A stretch of 49,859 nt of DNA from contig NW_003149656.1 of NCBI RefSeq assembly GCF_000003605.2, positions 1 through 49,859 on the forward strand. The letters are read 5' to 3'. Below are positions 34,297-46,149 of this stretch, piece by piece. The position numbers and the translations under genes were made by a program. Within the stretch, counting starts at the first letter, position 1, and the number at the start of each line of letters is the position of its first letter. The stretch is from Saccoglossus kowalevskii. Taxonomy: Eukaryota > Hemichordata > Enteropneusta > Harrimaniidae. A model generated the notes under the pieces. That model had not been told where the DNA came from. It did not search any database and saw only the letters and a list, made by a program, of their open reading frames with translations.

Positions 34297-35243
34297 ATGG
34301 CATTACATATTGACAACACCCATTTTACAGCCAATGTTATGTTGAACATATTACCGGTGTTAGATATTGCTGGTCGGTTTGATTGGAAGAATGTCTGCGG
34401 TTACGTAGATGGTAAATCGCACAGCAAAGGTAAGTAAATGTGCTCTACTTTAAATAATTATGTCTCACCGAATTAACTTCAAAATGGATTATAGTGGTTT
34501 AGGTCACGTAATGTTGTATCACGATTGCTACAGACACAAATATGTGTTTTTTTATTTTTACAGGTAGTTATGTTGGCAGGAAATCAAGTCGCTATATCTA
34601 CAGCGAGACACAGTCGGTTTTATTAGAAGTAATATTTACAACTACTACGGAGTATCTAAATCGCGACATGCGCAAGCGTATCGCCATAATTACCAAATTA
34701 TCGGAAAAGTCAATTATGGTAAGTGAGAGCATTATGTATGCACCAAAGTATGTTATAATGTAAGCGAACAGTTTCTTGTTGTTCATTATACAATAATCTA
34801 TTTTATTCACTTTTCAGAAGTGGTTTCAGAATCGTCGGGGTCAAAAACGGAGGCAAGAACGGAAAAGAGATGCCGTGTTATATGCTAAGCACCATCAAGC
34901 ACCAATACAAAAGTTGAAAGAATCGACGACGCGTTTTCCGTCCGTGCGAAGTCGAGGAAAATCAGTGGACACTCGACTTGATGTCCTACCAGCAACGCCT
35001 TCCCTCAGTGAATATATTGGTGTTCCACAATCCAGTAGTACACCAAGGCATTGTAGTGATACGAAGATACAAAATTGCAGTACACATTCCAGTGGTATCC
35101 TGACAGACGTCTATCAAAGTGAAATAGAAATATGTAGTACACCTTGTAAAGACGTGTCATCAGATTTGTCATTTAATGGAATTACTGATTTAGATCGTAC
35201 TCTGTGTCCATTAGTCATTTGCGAAGCTTCATATTCTGTTTGA
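34297..35243 (+). CDS. Homeobox protein, array copy 15
   Basis: Intact 237-residue copy; exons 34297-34429, 34564-34718 and 34818-35243. Changes are Leu18 to Ile and Asn89 to Lys (homeodomain position 39, in the turn before helix 3), the latter shared with copy 4. The recognition helix is the common Gly54 form. Its downstream tRNA pair is nearly identical to that of copy 14, so the 3' parts of these units are close relatives. Confidence 0.84.
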
Positions 35244-35430
35244 GAAAAGCATTTATTCGTGGTTAGTCATTTTAATTTCGTGTACATAATACGTTATAAT
35301 AAAATATAAATAAAAAATACATATTGTGTATTCAATTATGAGTCAAGATCGAAAGGAACAGTGTGATCTGGTCAAACGTTGTGATGTAAAAAATAAAAAT
35401 ACCTTGCATACGAAGCAGGCGATATGCAGT

Positions 35431-35515
35431 GTCTCCGTGGCGCAACGAATAGCGCGTCGGACTTCTAGTTGAAAAAGTTATTCGGAGGCTGTGGGTTCGA
35501 ATCCCACCGGAGATG
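35431..35515 (+). tRNA. tRNA-Arg(UCU), first of pair after copy 15
   Basis: Same AACGAATAGC D-loop change as at 32946; all stems pair and the anticodon is TCT. Confidence 0.85.
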
Positions 35516-35795
35516 GCTCTTCTTTTAAGTCACGATGGACATGTTTTGTTCAAATTGTCGTCAATAGTCTTAACATATTGGACAGTTGTAGCTCTCCTCG
35601 GTACTAATAATTAGGAAAGACCGAGACCGTCGACTGAGATTAAAATATTCTGCACGCATTTTGATGGAATGAACCAATATAAAAAAAATGGCTACCAATG
35701 GTATAAAAAGCCAACTGGTTGTAGCTATACAAGGTGTTTGGTGATGTGATGTAACAAATAAAAATATCTTGCATATGAAGCAGGCGGTATGCTGT

Positions 35796-35880
35796 GTCTC
35801 CATGGCGCAACGGATAGCTCGTCGGACTTTTAGTTGAAAAAGTTATTCGGAGGCTGTGGGTTCGAATCCCACCGGAGATG
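35796..35880 (+). tRNA. tRNA-like gene with UUU anticodon, second of pair after copy 15
   Basis: The anticodon triplet at 35829-35831 is TTT instead of TCT, a lysine-type anticodon on an arginine tRNA body. The same change creates a TTTT run (35828-35831) inside the gene that could stop RNA polymerase III early. The A7-C66 mismatch and the G24 to T D-stem break are also present. Most likely a pseudogene. Confidence 0.75.
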
Positions 35881-36936
35881 GTTCTGATTTTAAGTCACGA
35901 TGGATTTGTTTTGTTAAAATCGTCGTCAATGGTCTTAACATATTGGACAGTTATAGCTCTCCTCGGTGCTAATAATTAGAAAGACCGAGACCGTCGACTG
36001 AGATTAAAATATTCTACACGGATTTTGATGTAAGGAACCAAATACAAAAATGGCTACTAATGGTATAAAAAGCCAACTGATTGTAGCGATACTAGGTGTT
36101 TGATATGTGTTCTACACGAGCCTTTGTAAGATCAACCGAAATATAAAAATTATTACCTAATTCCATCAACATACATGTCCTTGCTTATCCCCAACGTCTA
36201 CATGGAATGACGTTGAATGCTCTTTAACATGTTGTTGAAGCACCGTCACTCGGTAAATGTTGGTGAGTTGAAACATAATCAACCGGAACAATCACAGAGT
36301 TAGTGAGTTTTCACGATCCGCGGATTATTAATTAGCATTCCAATTGTTAACACATTTGCCAAAAGTTAACACATTTGCCATGATATTAGAAAGCCGGCAT
36401 TTTTGAAAGAAAAGCAGTTCTCTATTGGAGTCTTGTTCAATTTAACGTCAGTGTTCTGTCCGAATTAAACAGCAGTATCTTACTTAAGTGTCAATAATTA
36501 AAGAACACCAAATAGAGAAGAGCGTCGGATGAGATTTATAATTCCATACACATTTTGAAATGGTATACTCATTAATAAACACAACAAAATCGCCGCAGCC
36601 AATATACGTTTTTTTGTTTTGTCAAAGCGCCATCACTCGGTGAATGCCGGCGAGTTCATCATTAACAGCTTTACACATCCGAGTGCCAGTGTCTTGTTCA
36701 CGTTATATGGAGTGTTAATTGGCATAACAACACTGCGAGTTAACACATTTGTAGCACAAGTAAACAGCCGGCATTTTACAGATGGGGGCGGCAATCCATT
36801 GACAAAGTTTTCTTGAATATCCTTACAAATGCGAAAATTGGTATAGGAATTCGAAACTATAAATCAACCAAAACATACCACATGTGTATCATTGCTACAC
36901 GCTTTCTCGTCCCATGCGTATCGTATAAAGAATACT
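35881..36936 (+). promoter_or_regulatory. Spacer and promoter region of copy 16
   Basis: No gene was found. Upstream TATAAAAAG is at 36064-36072 and core TATAAA at 36858-36863. Block B has several private changes (GCCGGCGAGTTCATC, CAGTGTCTTGTTCACG, TTTTACAGATGG). Confidence 0.6.
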
Positions 36937-37883
36937 ATGGCATTGCATATTGACAACACCCATTTTACAGCCAATGTTATGTTGAACTTATTACGGGTGT
37001 TAGATATTGCTGGTCGGTTTGATTGGAAGAATGTCTGCGATTACGTAGACGGTAAATCGCACAGCAAAGGTAAGTAAATGTGCTCTACTTTAAATAATTA
37101 TGTCTCACCGAATTAACTTCAAAATGGATTATAGTGGTTTAGGTCACGTAATGTTGTATCACGATTGCTACAGACACAAATATGTGTTTTTTTATTTTTA
37201 CAGGTAGTTATGTTGGCAGGAAATCAAGTCGCTATATCTACAGCGAGACACAGTCGGTTTTATTAGAAGTAATATTTACAACTACTACGGAGTATCTAAA
37301 TCGCGACATGCGCAAGCGTATCGCCATAATTACCAACTTATCGGAAAAGTCAATTATGGTAAGTGAGAGCATTATGTATGCACCAAAGTATGTTATAATG
37401 TAAGCGAACAGTTTCTTGTTGTTCATTATACAATAATCTATCTTATTCACTTTTCAGAAGTGGTTTCAGAATCGTCGGGGTCAAAAACGGAGGCAAGAAC
37501 GGAAAAGAGATGCCGTGTTATATGCTAAGCACCACCAAGCACCAATACAAAAGTTGAAAGAATCGACGACGCGTTTTCCGTCCGTGCGAAGTCGAGGAAA
37601 ATCAGTGGACACACGACTTGATGTCCTACCAGCAACGCCTTCCCTCAGTGAATATATTGGTGTTCCACAATCCAGTAGTACACCAAGGCATTGTAGTGAT
37701 ACGAAGATACAAAATTGCAGTACACATTCCAGTGGTATCCTGACAGACGTCTATCAAAGTGAAATAGAAATATGTAGTACACCTTGTAAAGACGTGTCAT
37801 CAGATTTGTCATTTAATGGAATTACTGATTTAGATCGTACTCTGTGTCCATTAGTCATTTGCGAAGCTTCATATTCTGTTTGA
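36937..37883 (+). CDS. Homeobox protein, array copy 16
   Basis: Intact 237-residue copy; exons 36937-37069, 37204-37358 and 37458-37883. Changes are Pro20 to Arg (shared with copies 3 and 4) and Gly35 to Asp (unique), both N-terminal to the homeodomain. The homeodomain and C-terminal tail are the majority form. The pyrimidine tract of intron 2 has one C (CTATCTTATTCAC). Confidence 0.85.
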
Positions 37884-38070
37884 GAAAAGCATTTATTCGT
37901 GGTTAGTCATTTTAATTTCGTGTACATAATACGTTATAATAAAATATAAATAAAAAATACATATTGTGTATTCAATTATGAGTCAAGATCGAAAGGAACA
38001 GTGTGATCTGGTCAAACGTTGTGATGTAAAAAATAAAAATACCTTGCATACGAAGCAGGCGATATGCAGT

Positions 38071-38155
38071 GTCTCCGTGGCGCAACGGATAGCGCGTCGG
38101 ACTTCTAGTTGAAACAGTTATTCGGAGGCTGTGGGTTCGAATCCCACCGGAGATG
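38071..38155 (+). tRNA. tRNA-Arg(UCU), after copy 16
   Basis: Consensus copy with intact stems, TCT anticodon, 12-base intron and terminator. Confidence 0.92.
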
Positions 38156-39197
38156 GCTCTTCTTTTAAGTCACGATGGACATGTTTTGTTCAAATTGTCG
38201 TCAATAGTCTTAACATATTGGACAGTTGTAGCTCTCCTCGGTACTAATAATTAGGAAAGACCGAGACCGTCGACTGAGATTAAAATATTCTACACGCAAA
38301 TACAAAAATGGCTACTAATGGTATAAAAAGCCAACTGATTGTAGCGATACTAGGTGTTTGATACGTGTTCTACACGAGCCTTTGTAAGATCAACCGAAAT
38401 ATAAAAATAATTACCTAATTCCATCAACATACATGTCCTTGCTTATCCCCAACGTCTACATGGAATGACGTTGAATGCTCTTTAACATGTTGTTGAAGCA
38501 CCGTCACTCGGTAAATGTTGGTGAGTTGAAACATAATCAACCAGAACAATCACAGAGTTAGTGAGTTTTCACGATCTGCGGATTATTAATTAGCATTCCA
38601 ATTATTAACACATTTGCCAAAAGTTAACACATTTGCCATGATATTAGAAAGCCGGCATTTTTGAAAGAAAAGCAGTTCTCTATTGGCTTGTTTTGTTCAA
38701 TTTAACGTCAGTCTTCTGTCCGAATTAAACAGCAGTATCTTACCTAAGTGTCAATAATTAAAGAACACCAAAGAGAGAAGAGCGTCGGATGAGATTTATA
38801 ATTCCATACACATTTTGAAATGGTATACTCATTAATAAACACAACAAAATCGCCGCAGCCAGTAGACGTTTTTTTTGTTTTGTCGAAGCGCCATCACTCG
38901 GTGAATGCCGGCAAGTTCAATCATTAACAGCTTTACACATCCGAGTTCCTGTGTCTTTTCACGTTATATGGAGTGTTAATTGGCATAACAACACTGCGAG
39001 TTAACACATTTGTAGCGCAAGTAAACAGACGGCATTTTACAGAAGGGGGCGGCAATCCATTGACAAAGTTTTCTTGAATATCCTTACAAATGCGAAAATT
39101 GGTATAGGAATTCGAAACTATAAATCAACCAAAACATACCACATGTGTATCATTGCTACACGCTTTCTCGTCCCATGCGTATCGTATAAAGAATACT
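38156..39197 (+). promoter_or_regulatory. Spacer and promoter region of copy 17
   Basis: No gene was found. It shares the CTACACGCAAATACAAA deletion with copy 13. Upstream TATAAAAAG is at 38322-38330 and core TATAAA at 39119-39124. Confidence 0.6.
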
Positions 39198-40149
39198 ATG
39201 GCATTACATATTGACAACACCCATTTTACAGCCAATGTTATGTTGAACATATTACCGGTGTTAGATATTGCTGGTCGGTTTGATTGGAAGAATGTCTGCG
39301 GTTACGTAGATGGTAAATCGCACAGCAAAGGTAAGTAAATGTGCTTTACTTTAAATAATTATGTCTCACCGAATTAACTTCAAAATGGATTATAGTGGTT
39401 TAGGTCACGTAATGTTGTATCACGATTGCTACAGACACAAATATGTGTTTTTTTATTTTTACAGGTAGTTATGTTGGCAGGAAATCAAGTCGCTATATCT
39501 ACAGCGAGACACTGTCGGTTTTATTAGAAGTAATATTTACAACTACTACGGAGTATCTAAATCGCGACATGCGCAAGCGTATCGCCATAATTACCAACTT
39601 ATCGGAAAAGTCAATTATGGTAAGTGAGAGCATTATGTATGCACCAAAGTATGTTATAATGTAAGCGAACAGTTTCTTGTTGTTCATTATATTATACAAT
39701 AATCTATTTTATTCACTTTTCAGAAGTGGTTTCAGAATCGTCGGAGTCAAAAACGGAGGCAAAAACGGAAAAGAGATGCCGTGTTATATGCTAAGCACCA
39801 TCAAGCACCAATACAAAAGTTGAAAGAATCGACGACGCGTTTTCCGTCCGTGCGAAGTCGAGGAAAATCAGTGGACACTCGACTTGATGTCCTACCAGCA
39901 ACGCCTTCCCTCAGTGAATATATTAGTGTTACACAATCTAGTAGTACACCAAGGCATTGTAGTGATACGAAGATACAAAATTGCAGTACACATTCCAGTG
40001 GTATCCTGACAGACGTCTATCAAAGTGAAATAGAAATATGTAGTACACCTTGTAAAGACGTGTCATCAGATTTGTCATTTAATGGAATTACTTATTTAGA
40101 TCGTACTGTGTGCCCATTAGTCATTTGCGAAGCTTCATATTCTGTTTGA
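39198..40149 (+). CDS. Homeobox protein, array copy 17, most divergent intact copy
   Basis: Intact 237-residue copy; exons 39198-39330, 39465-39619 and 39724-40149. Homeodomain position 54 is Ser and position 60 is Lys, a combination seen only here. Further changes are Leu18 to Ile, Gln61 to Leu in helix 1, Gly164 to Ser, Pro166 to Thr, Asp220 to Tyr and Leu225 to Val. Intron 2 has the ATTATATTATAC form of copies 6, 9 and 21. It looks like an intermediate or recombinant between the Ser54 and Ile54 groups. Confidence 0.84.
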
Positions 40150-40338
40150 GAAAAGCATTTATTCGTGGTTAGTCATTTTAATTTCGTGTACATAATACGT
40201 TATAATAAAAATATAAATAAAAAATACATATTGTGTATTCAATTATGAGTCAAGATGGAAAAGGAACAGTGTGATCTGGTCAAACGTTGTGATGTAAAAA
40301 ATAAAAATACCTTGCATACGAAGCAGGCGGTATGCAGT

Positions 40339-40423
40339 GTCTCCGTGGCGCAACGGATAGCGCGTCGGACTTCTAGTTGAAACAGTTATTCGGAGGTTGT
40401 GGGTTCGAATCCCGCCGGAGATG
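40339..40423 (+). tRNA. tRNA-Arg(UCU), after copy 17
   Basis: T-arm change CCCGC (U-G pair) and C48 to T in the variable region; other parts are consensus. The CGCC signature is shared with the partial tRNA at the left window edge, and the spacer that follows also resembles the one at 42-300. Confidence 0.9.
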
Positions 40424-41483
40424 GCTCTTCTTTTAAGTCACGATGGACATGTTTTGTTCAAATTGTCGTCAATAGTCTTAACATATTGGACAGTTGTAGC
40501 TCTCCTCGGTACTAATAATTAGGAAAGACCGAGACCGTCGACTGAGATTAAAATATTCTGCACGGATTTTGATGTAATGAACCAAAAACAAAAATGGCTA
40601 CTAATGGTATAAAAAGCCAACTGATTGTAGCGATACTAGGTGTTTGATACGTGTTCTACACGAGCCTTTGTTAGATCAACCGAAATATAAAAATAATTAC
40701 CTAATTCCATCAACATACATGTCCTTGCTTATCCCCAACGTCTACATGGAATGACGTTGAATGCTCTTTAACATGTTGTTGAAGCACAGTCACTCGGTAA
40801 ATGTTGGTGAGTTGAAACATAATCAACCAGAACAATCACAGAGTTAGTGAGTTTTCACGATCCGCGGATTATTAATTAGCATTCCAATTATTAACACATT
40901 TGCCAAAAGTTAACACATTTGCCATGATATTAGAAAGCCGGCATTTTTGAAAGAAAAGCAGTTCTCTATTGGCTTGTTTTGTTCAATTTAACGTCAGTCT
41001 TCTGTCCGAATTAAACAGCAGTATCTTACTTAAGTGTCAATAATTAAAGAACACCAAAGAGAGAAGAGCGTCGGATGAGATTTATAATTCCATACACATT
41101 TTGAAATGGTATACTCATTAATAAACACAACAAAATCGCAGCAGCCAGTAGACGTTTTTTTTGTTTTGTCGAAGCGCCATCACTCGGTGAATGCCGGCAA
41201 GTTCAATCAATAACAGCTTTACACATCCGAGTTCCTGTGTCTTTTCACGTTATATGGAGTGTTAATTGGCATAACAACACTGCCAGTTAACACATTTGTA
41301 GCGCAAGTAAACAGACGGCATTTTACAGAAGGGGGCGGCAATCCATTGACAAAGTTTTCTTGAATATCCTTACAAATGCGAAAATTGGTATAGGAATTCG
41401 AAACTATAAAGCAACCAAAACATACCACATGTGTATCATTGCTACACGCTTTCTCGTCCCATGCGTATCGTATAAAGAATACT
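40424..41483 (+). promoter_or_regulatory. Spacer and promoter region of copy 18
   Basis: No gene was found. Upstream TATAAAAAG is at 40608-40616 and core TATAAA at 41405-41410. Blocks A and B are complete, so the truncated gene that follows still has a whole promoter region. Confidence 0.6.
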
Positions 41484-41867
41484 ATGGCATTACATATTGA
41501 CAACACCCATTTTACAGCCAATGTTATGTTGAACATATTACCGGTGTTAGATATTGCTGGTCGGTTTGATTGGAAGAATGTCTGTGGTTACGTAGATGGT
41601 AAATCGCACAGCAAAGGTAAGTAAATGTGCTTTACTTTAAATAATTATGTCTCACCGAATTAACTTCAAAATGGATTATAGTGGTTTAGGTCACGTAATG
41701 TTGTATCACGATTGCTACAGACACAAATATGTGTTTTTTTTATTTTTACAGGTAGTTATGTTGGCAGGAAATCAAGTCGCTATATCTACAGCGAGACACG
41801 GTATAAAAAGCCAACTGATTGTAGCGATACTAGGTGTTTGATATGTGTTCTACACGAGCCTTTGTAA
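41484..41867 (+). pseudogene. Homeobox protein, array copy 18, truncated and fused to spacer
   Basis: Exon 1 (41484-41616) and the start of exon 2 (from 41752) are normal, but at about 41799 exon 2 runs into spacer sequence that starts GGTATAAAAAGCC. The rest of the homeobox, intron 2, exon 3, the tRNA and about 200 bases of the next spacer are missing, about 1.09 kb in all. The frame stays open to TAA at 41865-41867, giving an 82-residue product with only the first 11 or so homeodomain residues. It cannot bind DNA as a homeodomain. Confidence 0.85.
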
Positions 41868-42674
41868 GATCAACCGAAATATAAAAATTATTACCTAATT
41901 CCATCAACATACATGTCCTTGCTTATCCCCAACGTCTACATGGAATGACGTTGAATGCTCTTTAACATGTTGTTGAAGCACCGTCACTCGGTAAATGTTG
42001 GTGAGTTGAAACATAATCAACCGGAACAATCACAGAGTTAGTGAGTTTTCACGATCCGCGGATTATTAATTAGCATTCCAATTATTAACACATTTGCCAA
42101 AAGTTAACACATTTGCCATGATATTAGAAAGCCGGCATTTTTGAAAGAAAAGCAGTTCTCTATTGGTGTCTTGTTCAATTTAACGTCAGTGTTCTGTCCG
42201 AATTAAACAGCAGTATCTTACATAAGTGTCAATAATTAAAGAACACCAAATAGAGAAGAGCGTCGGATGAGATTTATAATTCCATACACATTTTGAAATG
42301 GTATACTCATTAATAAACACAACAAAATCGCCGCAGCCAGTATACGTTTTTTTGTTTTGTCGAAGCGCCATCACTCGGTGAATGCCGGCAAGTTCAATCA
42401 TTAACAGCTTTACACATCCGAGTGCCAGTGTCTTTTCACGTTATATGGAGTGTTAATTGGCATAACAACACTGCGAGTTAACACATTTGTAGCACAAGTA
42501 AACAGCCGGCATTTTACAGAAGGGGGCGGCAATCCATTGACAAAGTTTTCTTGAATATCCTTACAAATGCGAAAATTGGTATAGGAATTCGAAACTATAA
42601 ATCAACCAAAACATACCACATGTGTATCATTGCTACACGCTTTCTCGTCCCATGCGTATCGTATAAAGAATACT
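41800..42674 (+). promoter_or_regulatory. Spacer and promoter region of copy 19, no tRNA before it
   Basis: This spacer begins at the deletion junction, with the upstream TATAAAAAG (41802-41810) as its first element; core TATAAA is at 42596-42601. It is the only boundary between two gene copies in the window without any tRNA. Block A has the TATTGGTGTCTTG variant seen before copy 4. Confidence 0.65.
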
Positions 42675-43622
42675 ATGGCATTGCATATTGACAGCACCCA
42701 TTTTACAGCCAATGTTATGTTGAACTTATTACCGGTGTTAGATATTGCTGGTCGGTTTGATTGGAAGAATGTCTGCGGTTACGTAGATGGTAAATCGCAC
42801 AGCAAAGGTAAGTAAATGTGCTCTACTTTAAATAATTATGTCTCACCGAATTAACTTCAAAATGGATTATAGTGGTTTAGGTCACGTAATGTTGTATCAC
42901 GATTGCTACAGACACAAATATGTTTTTTTTTTATTTTTACAGGTAGTTATGTTGGCAGGAAATCAAGTCGCTATATCTACAGCGAGACACAGTCGGTTTT
43001 ATTAGAAGTAATATTTACAACTACTACGGAGTATCTAAATCGCGACATGCGCAAGCGTATCGCCATAATTACCAACTTATCGGAAAAGTCAATTATGGTA
43101 AGTGAGAGCATTATGTATGCACCAAAGTATGTTATAATGTAAGCGAACAGTTTCTTGTTGTTCATTATACAATAATCTATTTTATTCACTTTTCAGAAGT
43201 GGTTTCAGAATCGTCGGGGTCAAAAACGGAGGCAAGAACGGAAAAGAGATGCCGTGTTATATGCTAAGCACCATCAAGCACCAATACAAAAGTTGAAAGA
43301 ATCGACGACGCGTTTTCCGTCCGTGCGAAGTCGAGGAAAATCAGTGGACACTCGACTTGATGTCCTACCAGCAACGCCTTCCCTCAGTGAATATATTGGT
43401 GTTCCACAATCCAGTAGTACACCAAGGCATTGTAGTGATACGAAGATACAAAATTGCAGTACACATTCCAGTGGTATCCTGACAGACGTCTATCAAAGTG
43501 AAATAGAAATATGTAGTACACCTTGTAAAGACGTGTCATCAGATTTGTCATTTAATGGAATTACTGATTTAGATCGTACTCTGTGTCCATTAGTCATTTG
43601 CGAAGCTTCATATTCTGTTTGA
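42675..43622 (+). CDS. Homeobox protein, array copy 19
   Basis: Intact 237-residue copy; exons 42675-42807, 42943-43097 and 43197-43622. Asn7 to Ser is the only change from the majority protein. It follows the truncated copy 18 and precedes an expanded cluster of four tRNA genes, so both of its flanks are rearranged although the gene itself is intact. Confidence 0.86.
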
Positions 43623-43809
43623 GAAAAGCATTTATTCGTGGTTAGTCATTTTAATTTCGTGTACATAATACGTTATAATAAAATATAAATAAAAAATACA
43701 TATTGTGTATTCAATTATGAGTCAAGATCGAAAGGAACAGTGTGATCTGGTCAAACGTTGTGATGTAAAAAATAAAAATACCTTGCATACGAAGCTGGCG
43801 ATATGCAGT

Positions 43810-43894
43810 GTCTCCGTGGCGCAACGGATAGCGCGTCGGACTTCTAGTTGAAACAGTTATTCGGAGGCTGTGGTTTCGAATCCCACCGGAGATG
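43810..43894 (+). tRNA. tRNA-Arg(UCU), first of four after copy 19
   Basis: G53 is T (GTGGT TTCGAAT CCCAC), which breaks the last T-stem pair and alters the B box. Other arms are consensus. Transcription by RNA polymerase III may be reduced. Confidence 0.82.
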
Positions 43895-44173
43895 GCTCTT
43901 CTTTTAAGTCACGATGGACATGTTTTGTTCAAATTGTCGTCAATAGTCTTAACATATTGGACAGTTGTAGCTCTCCTCGGTACTAATAATTAGGAAAGAC
44001 CGAGACCGTCGACTGAGATTAAAATATTCTGCACGCATTTTGATGGAATGAACCAATATAAAAAAATGGCTACCAATGGTATAAAAAGCCAACTGGTTGT
44101 AGCGATACAAGGTGTTTGGTGATGTGATGTAACAAATAAAAATATCTTGCATATGAAGCAGGCGGTATGCTGT

Positions 44174-44258
44174 GTCTCCATGGCGCAACGGATAGCTCGT
44201 CGGACTTCTAGTTGAAAAAGTTATTCTGAGGCTGTGGGTTCGAATCCCACCGGAGATG
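44174..44258 (+). tRNA. tRNA-Arg-like gene, second of four after copy 19, degraded
   Basis: Anticodon TCT is kept. G7 is A, G24 is T, and G42 is T in the anticodon stem (TTCTG), so three stems carry a mismatch. Related to the decayed copies at 33311 and 35796. Confidence 0.72.
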
Positions 44259-44641
44259 GCTCTGATTTTAAGTCACGATGGATTTGTTTTATTAAAATTG
44301 TCGTCAATGGTCTTAACATATTGGACAGTTATAGCTCTCCTCGGTGCTAATAATTAGGAAAGACCGAGACCGTCGACTGAGATTAAAATATTCTACACGG
44401 ATTTTGATTTAATGAACCAATATAAAAAAAATGGCTACTAATGGTATAAAAAGCCAACTGATTGTAGCGATACTAGGTGTTTGGTGTTGTGATGTAACAA
44501 ATAAAAATATCTTGCATATGAAGCAGGCGGTATGCTGTGTCTCAATGGTATGCTGTGTCTCGAAAGGAACAGTGTGATCTGGTCAAACGTTGTGATGTAA
44601 AAAATAAAAATACCTTGCATACGAATCTGGCGATATGCAGT
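44259..44641 (+). other. Rearranged tRNA flank with tRNA 5' fragments
   Basis: This holds normal tRNA 3' flank with TATAAAAAG at about 44446-44454, then a second-tRNA 5' flank ending in a broken tRNA start (GTCTCAATGG at 44539). A short repeat of TATGCTGTGTCTC follows, and the sequence then joins GAAAGGAACAGTG, which normally lies about 80 bases before a tRNA. No gene was seen. Confidence 0.65.
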
Positions 44642-44726
44642 GTCTCCGTGGCGCAACGGATAGCGCGTCGGACTTCTAGTTGAAACAGTTATTCGGAGGC
44701 TATGGGTTCGAATCCCACCGGAGATG
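44642..44726 (+). tRNA. tRNA-Arg(UCU), third of four after copy 19
   Basis: Arms are consensus except G49 to A (ATGGG), an A-C mismatch at the base of the T stem. The variant is shared with 45007. The 3' flank reads GAGATGCTTCTTCTTTTAAGTCGCG, with TTTT kept. Confidence 0.85.
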
Positions 44727-45006
44727 CTTCTTCTTTTAAGTCGCGATGGATTTGTTTTGTTCAAATTGTCGTCAATAGTCTTAACATATTGGACAGTTGT
44801 AGCTCTCCTCGGTACTAATAATTAGGAAAGACCGAGACCTTCGACTGAGATTAAAATATTCTGCACGCATTTTGATGGAATGAACCAATATAAAAAAAAT
44901 GGCTTCCAATGGTATAAAAAGCCAACTGGTTGTAGCGATACAAGGTGTTTGGTGTTGTGATGTAACAAATAAAAATATCTTGCATATGAAGCAGGCGGTA
45001 TGCTGT

Positions 45007-45091
45007 GTCTCCATGGCGCAACGGATAGCGCATCGGACTTCTAGTTGAAAAAGTTATTCGGAGGCTATGGGTTCGAATCCCACCGGAGATG
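45007..45091 (+). tRNA. tRNA-Arg-like gene, fourth of four after copy 19
   Basis: Anticodon TCT. It combines A7 (mismatch with C66), A26 and A49 (mismatch with C65). The D stem is intact, unlike 44174. Function is doubtful. Confidence 0.76.
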
Positions 45092-46149
45092 CTTCTTCTT
45101 TTAAGTCGCGATGGATTTGTTTTGTTAAAATCGTCGTCAATGGTCTTAACATATTGGACAGTTATAGCTCTCCTCGGTGCTAATAATTAGAAAGACCGAG
45201 ACCGTCGACTGAGATTAAAATATTCTACACGGATTTTGATGTAATGAACCAAATACAAAAATGGCTACTAATGGTATAAAAAGCCAACTGATTGTAGCGA
45301 TACTAGGTGTTTGATACGTGTTCTACACGAGCCTTTGTAAGATCAACCGAAATATAAAAATAATTACCTAATTCCATCAACATACATGTCCTTGCTTATC
45401 CCCAACGTCTACATGGAATGACGTTGAATGCTCTTTAACATGTTGTTGAAGCACCGTCACTCGGTAAATGTTGGTGAGTTGAAACATAATCAACCGGAAC
45501 AATCACAGAGTTAGTGAGTTTTCACGATCCGCGGATTATTAATTAGCATTCAAATTGTTAACACATTTGCCAAAAGTTAACACATTTGCCATGATATTAG
45601 AAAGCCGGCATTTTTGAAAGAAAAGCAGTTCTCTATTGGAGTCTTGTTCAATTTAACGTCAGTGTTCTGTCCGAATTAAACAGCAGTTTCTTACCTATGT
45701 GTCAATAATTAAAGAACACCAACAAGAGAAGAGCGTCGGATGAGATTTATAATTCCATACACATTTTGAAATGGTATACTCATTAATAAACACAACAAAA
45801 TCGCCGCAGCCAGTAGACGTTTTTTTTTGTTTTGTCGAAGCGCCATCACTCGGTGAATGCCGGCAAGTTCAATCATTAACAGCTTTACACATCCGAGTTC
45901 CTGTGTCTTTTCACGTTATATGGAGTGTTAATTGGCATAACAACACTGCGAGTTAACACATTTGTAGCGCAAGTAAACAGACGGCATTTTACAGAAGGGG
46001 GCGGCAATCCATTGACAAAGTTTTCTTGAATATCCTTACAAATGCGAAAATTGGTATAGGAATTCGAAACTATAAATCAACCAAAACATACCACATGTGT
46101 ATCATTGCTACACGCTTTCTCGTCCCATGCGTATCGTATAAAGAATACT
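45092..46149 (+). promoter_or_regulatory. Spacer and promoter region of copy 20
   Basis: No gene was found. Upstream TATAAAAAG is at 45275-45283 and core TATAAA at 46071-46076. Blocks A and B are present; block A has TATTGGAGTCTTG, as before copy 16. Confidence 0.6.

Noticed and set aside
44438-44764. Antisense frames across the tRNA genes (also at 33085, 43949 and 44781)
   Set aside because: They read through tRNA genes and spacer and differ between copies.
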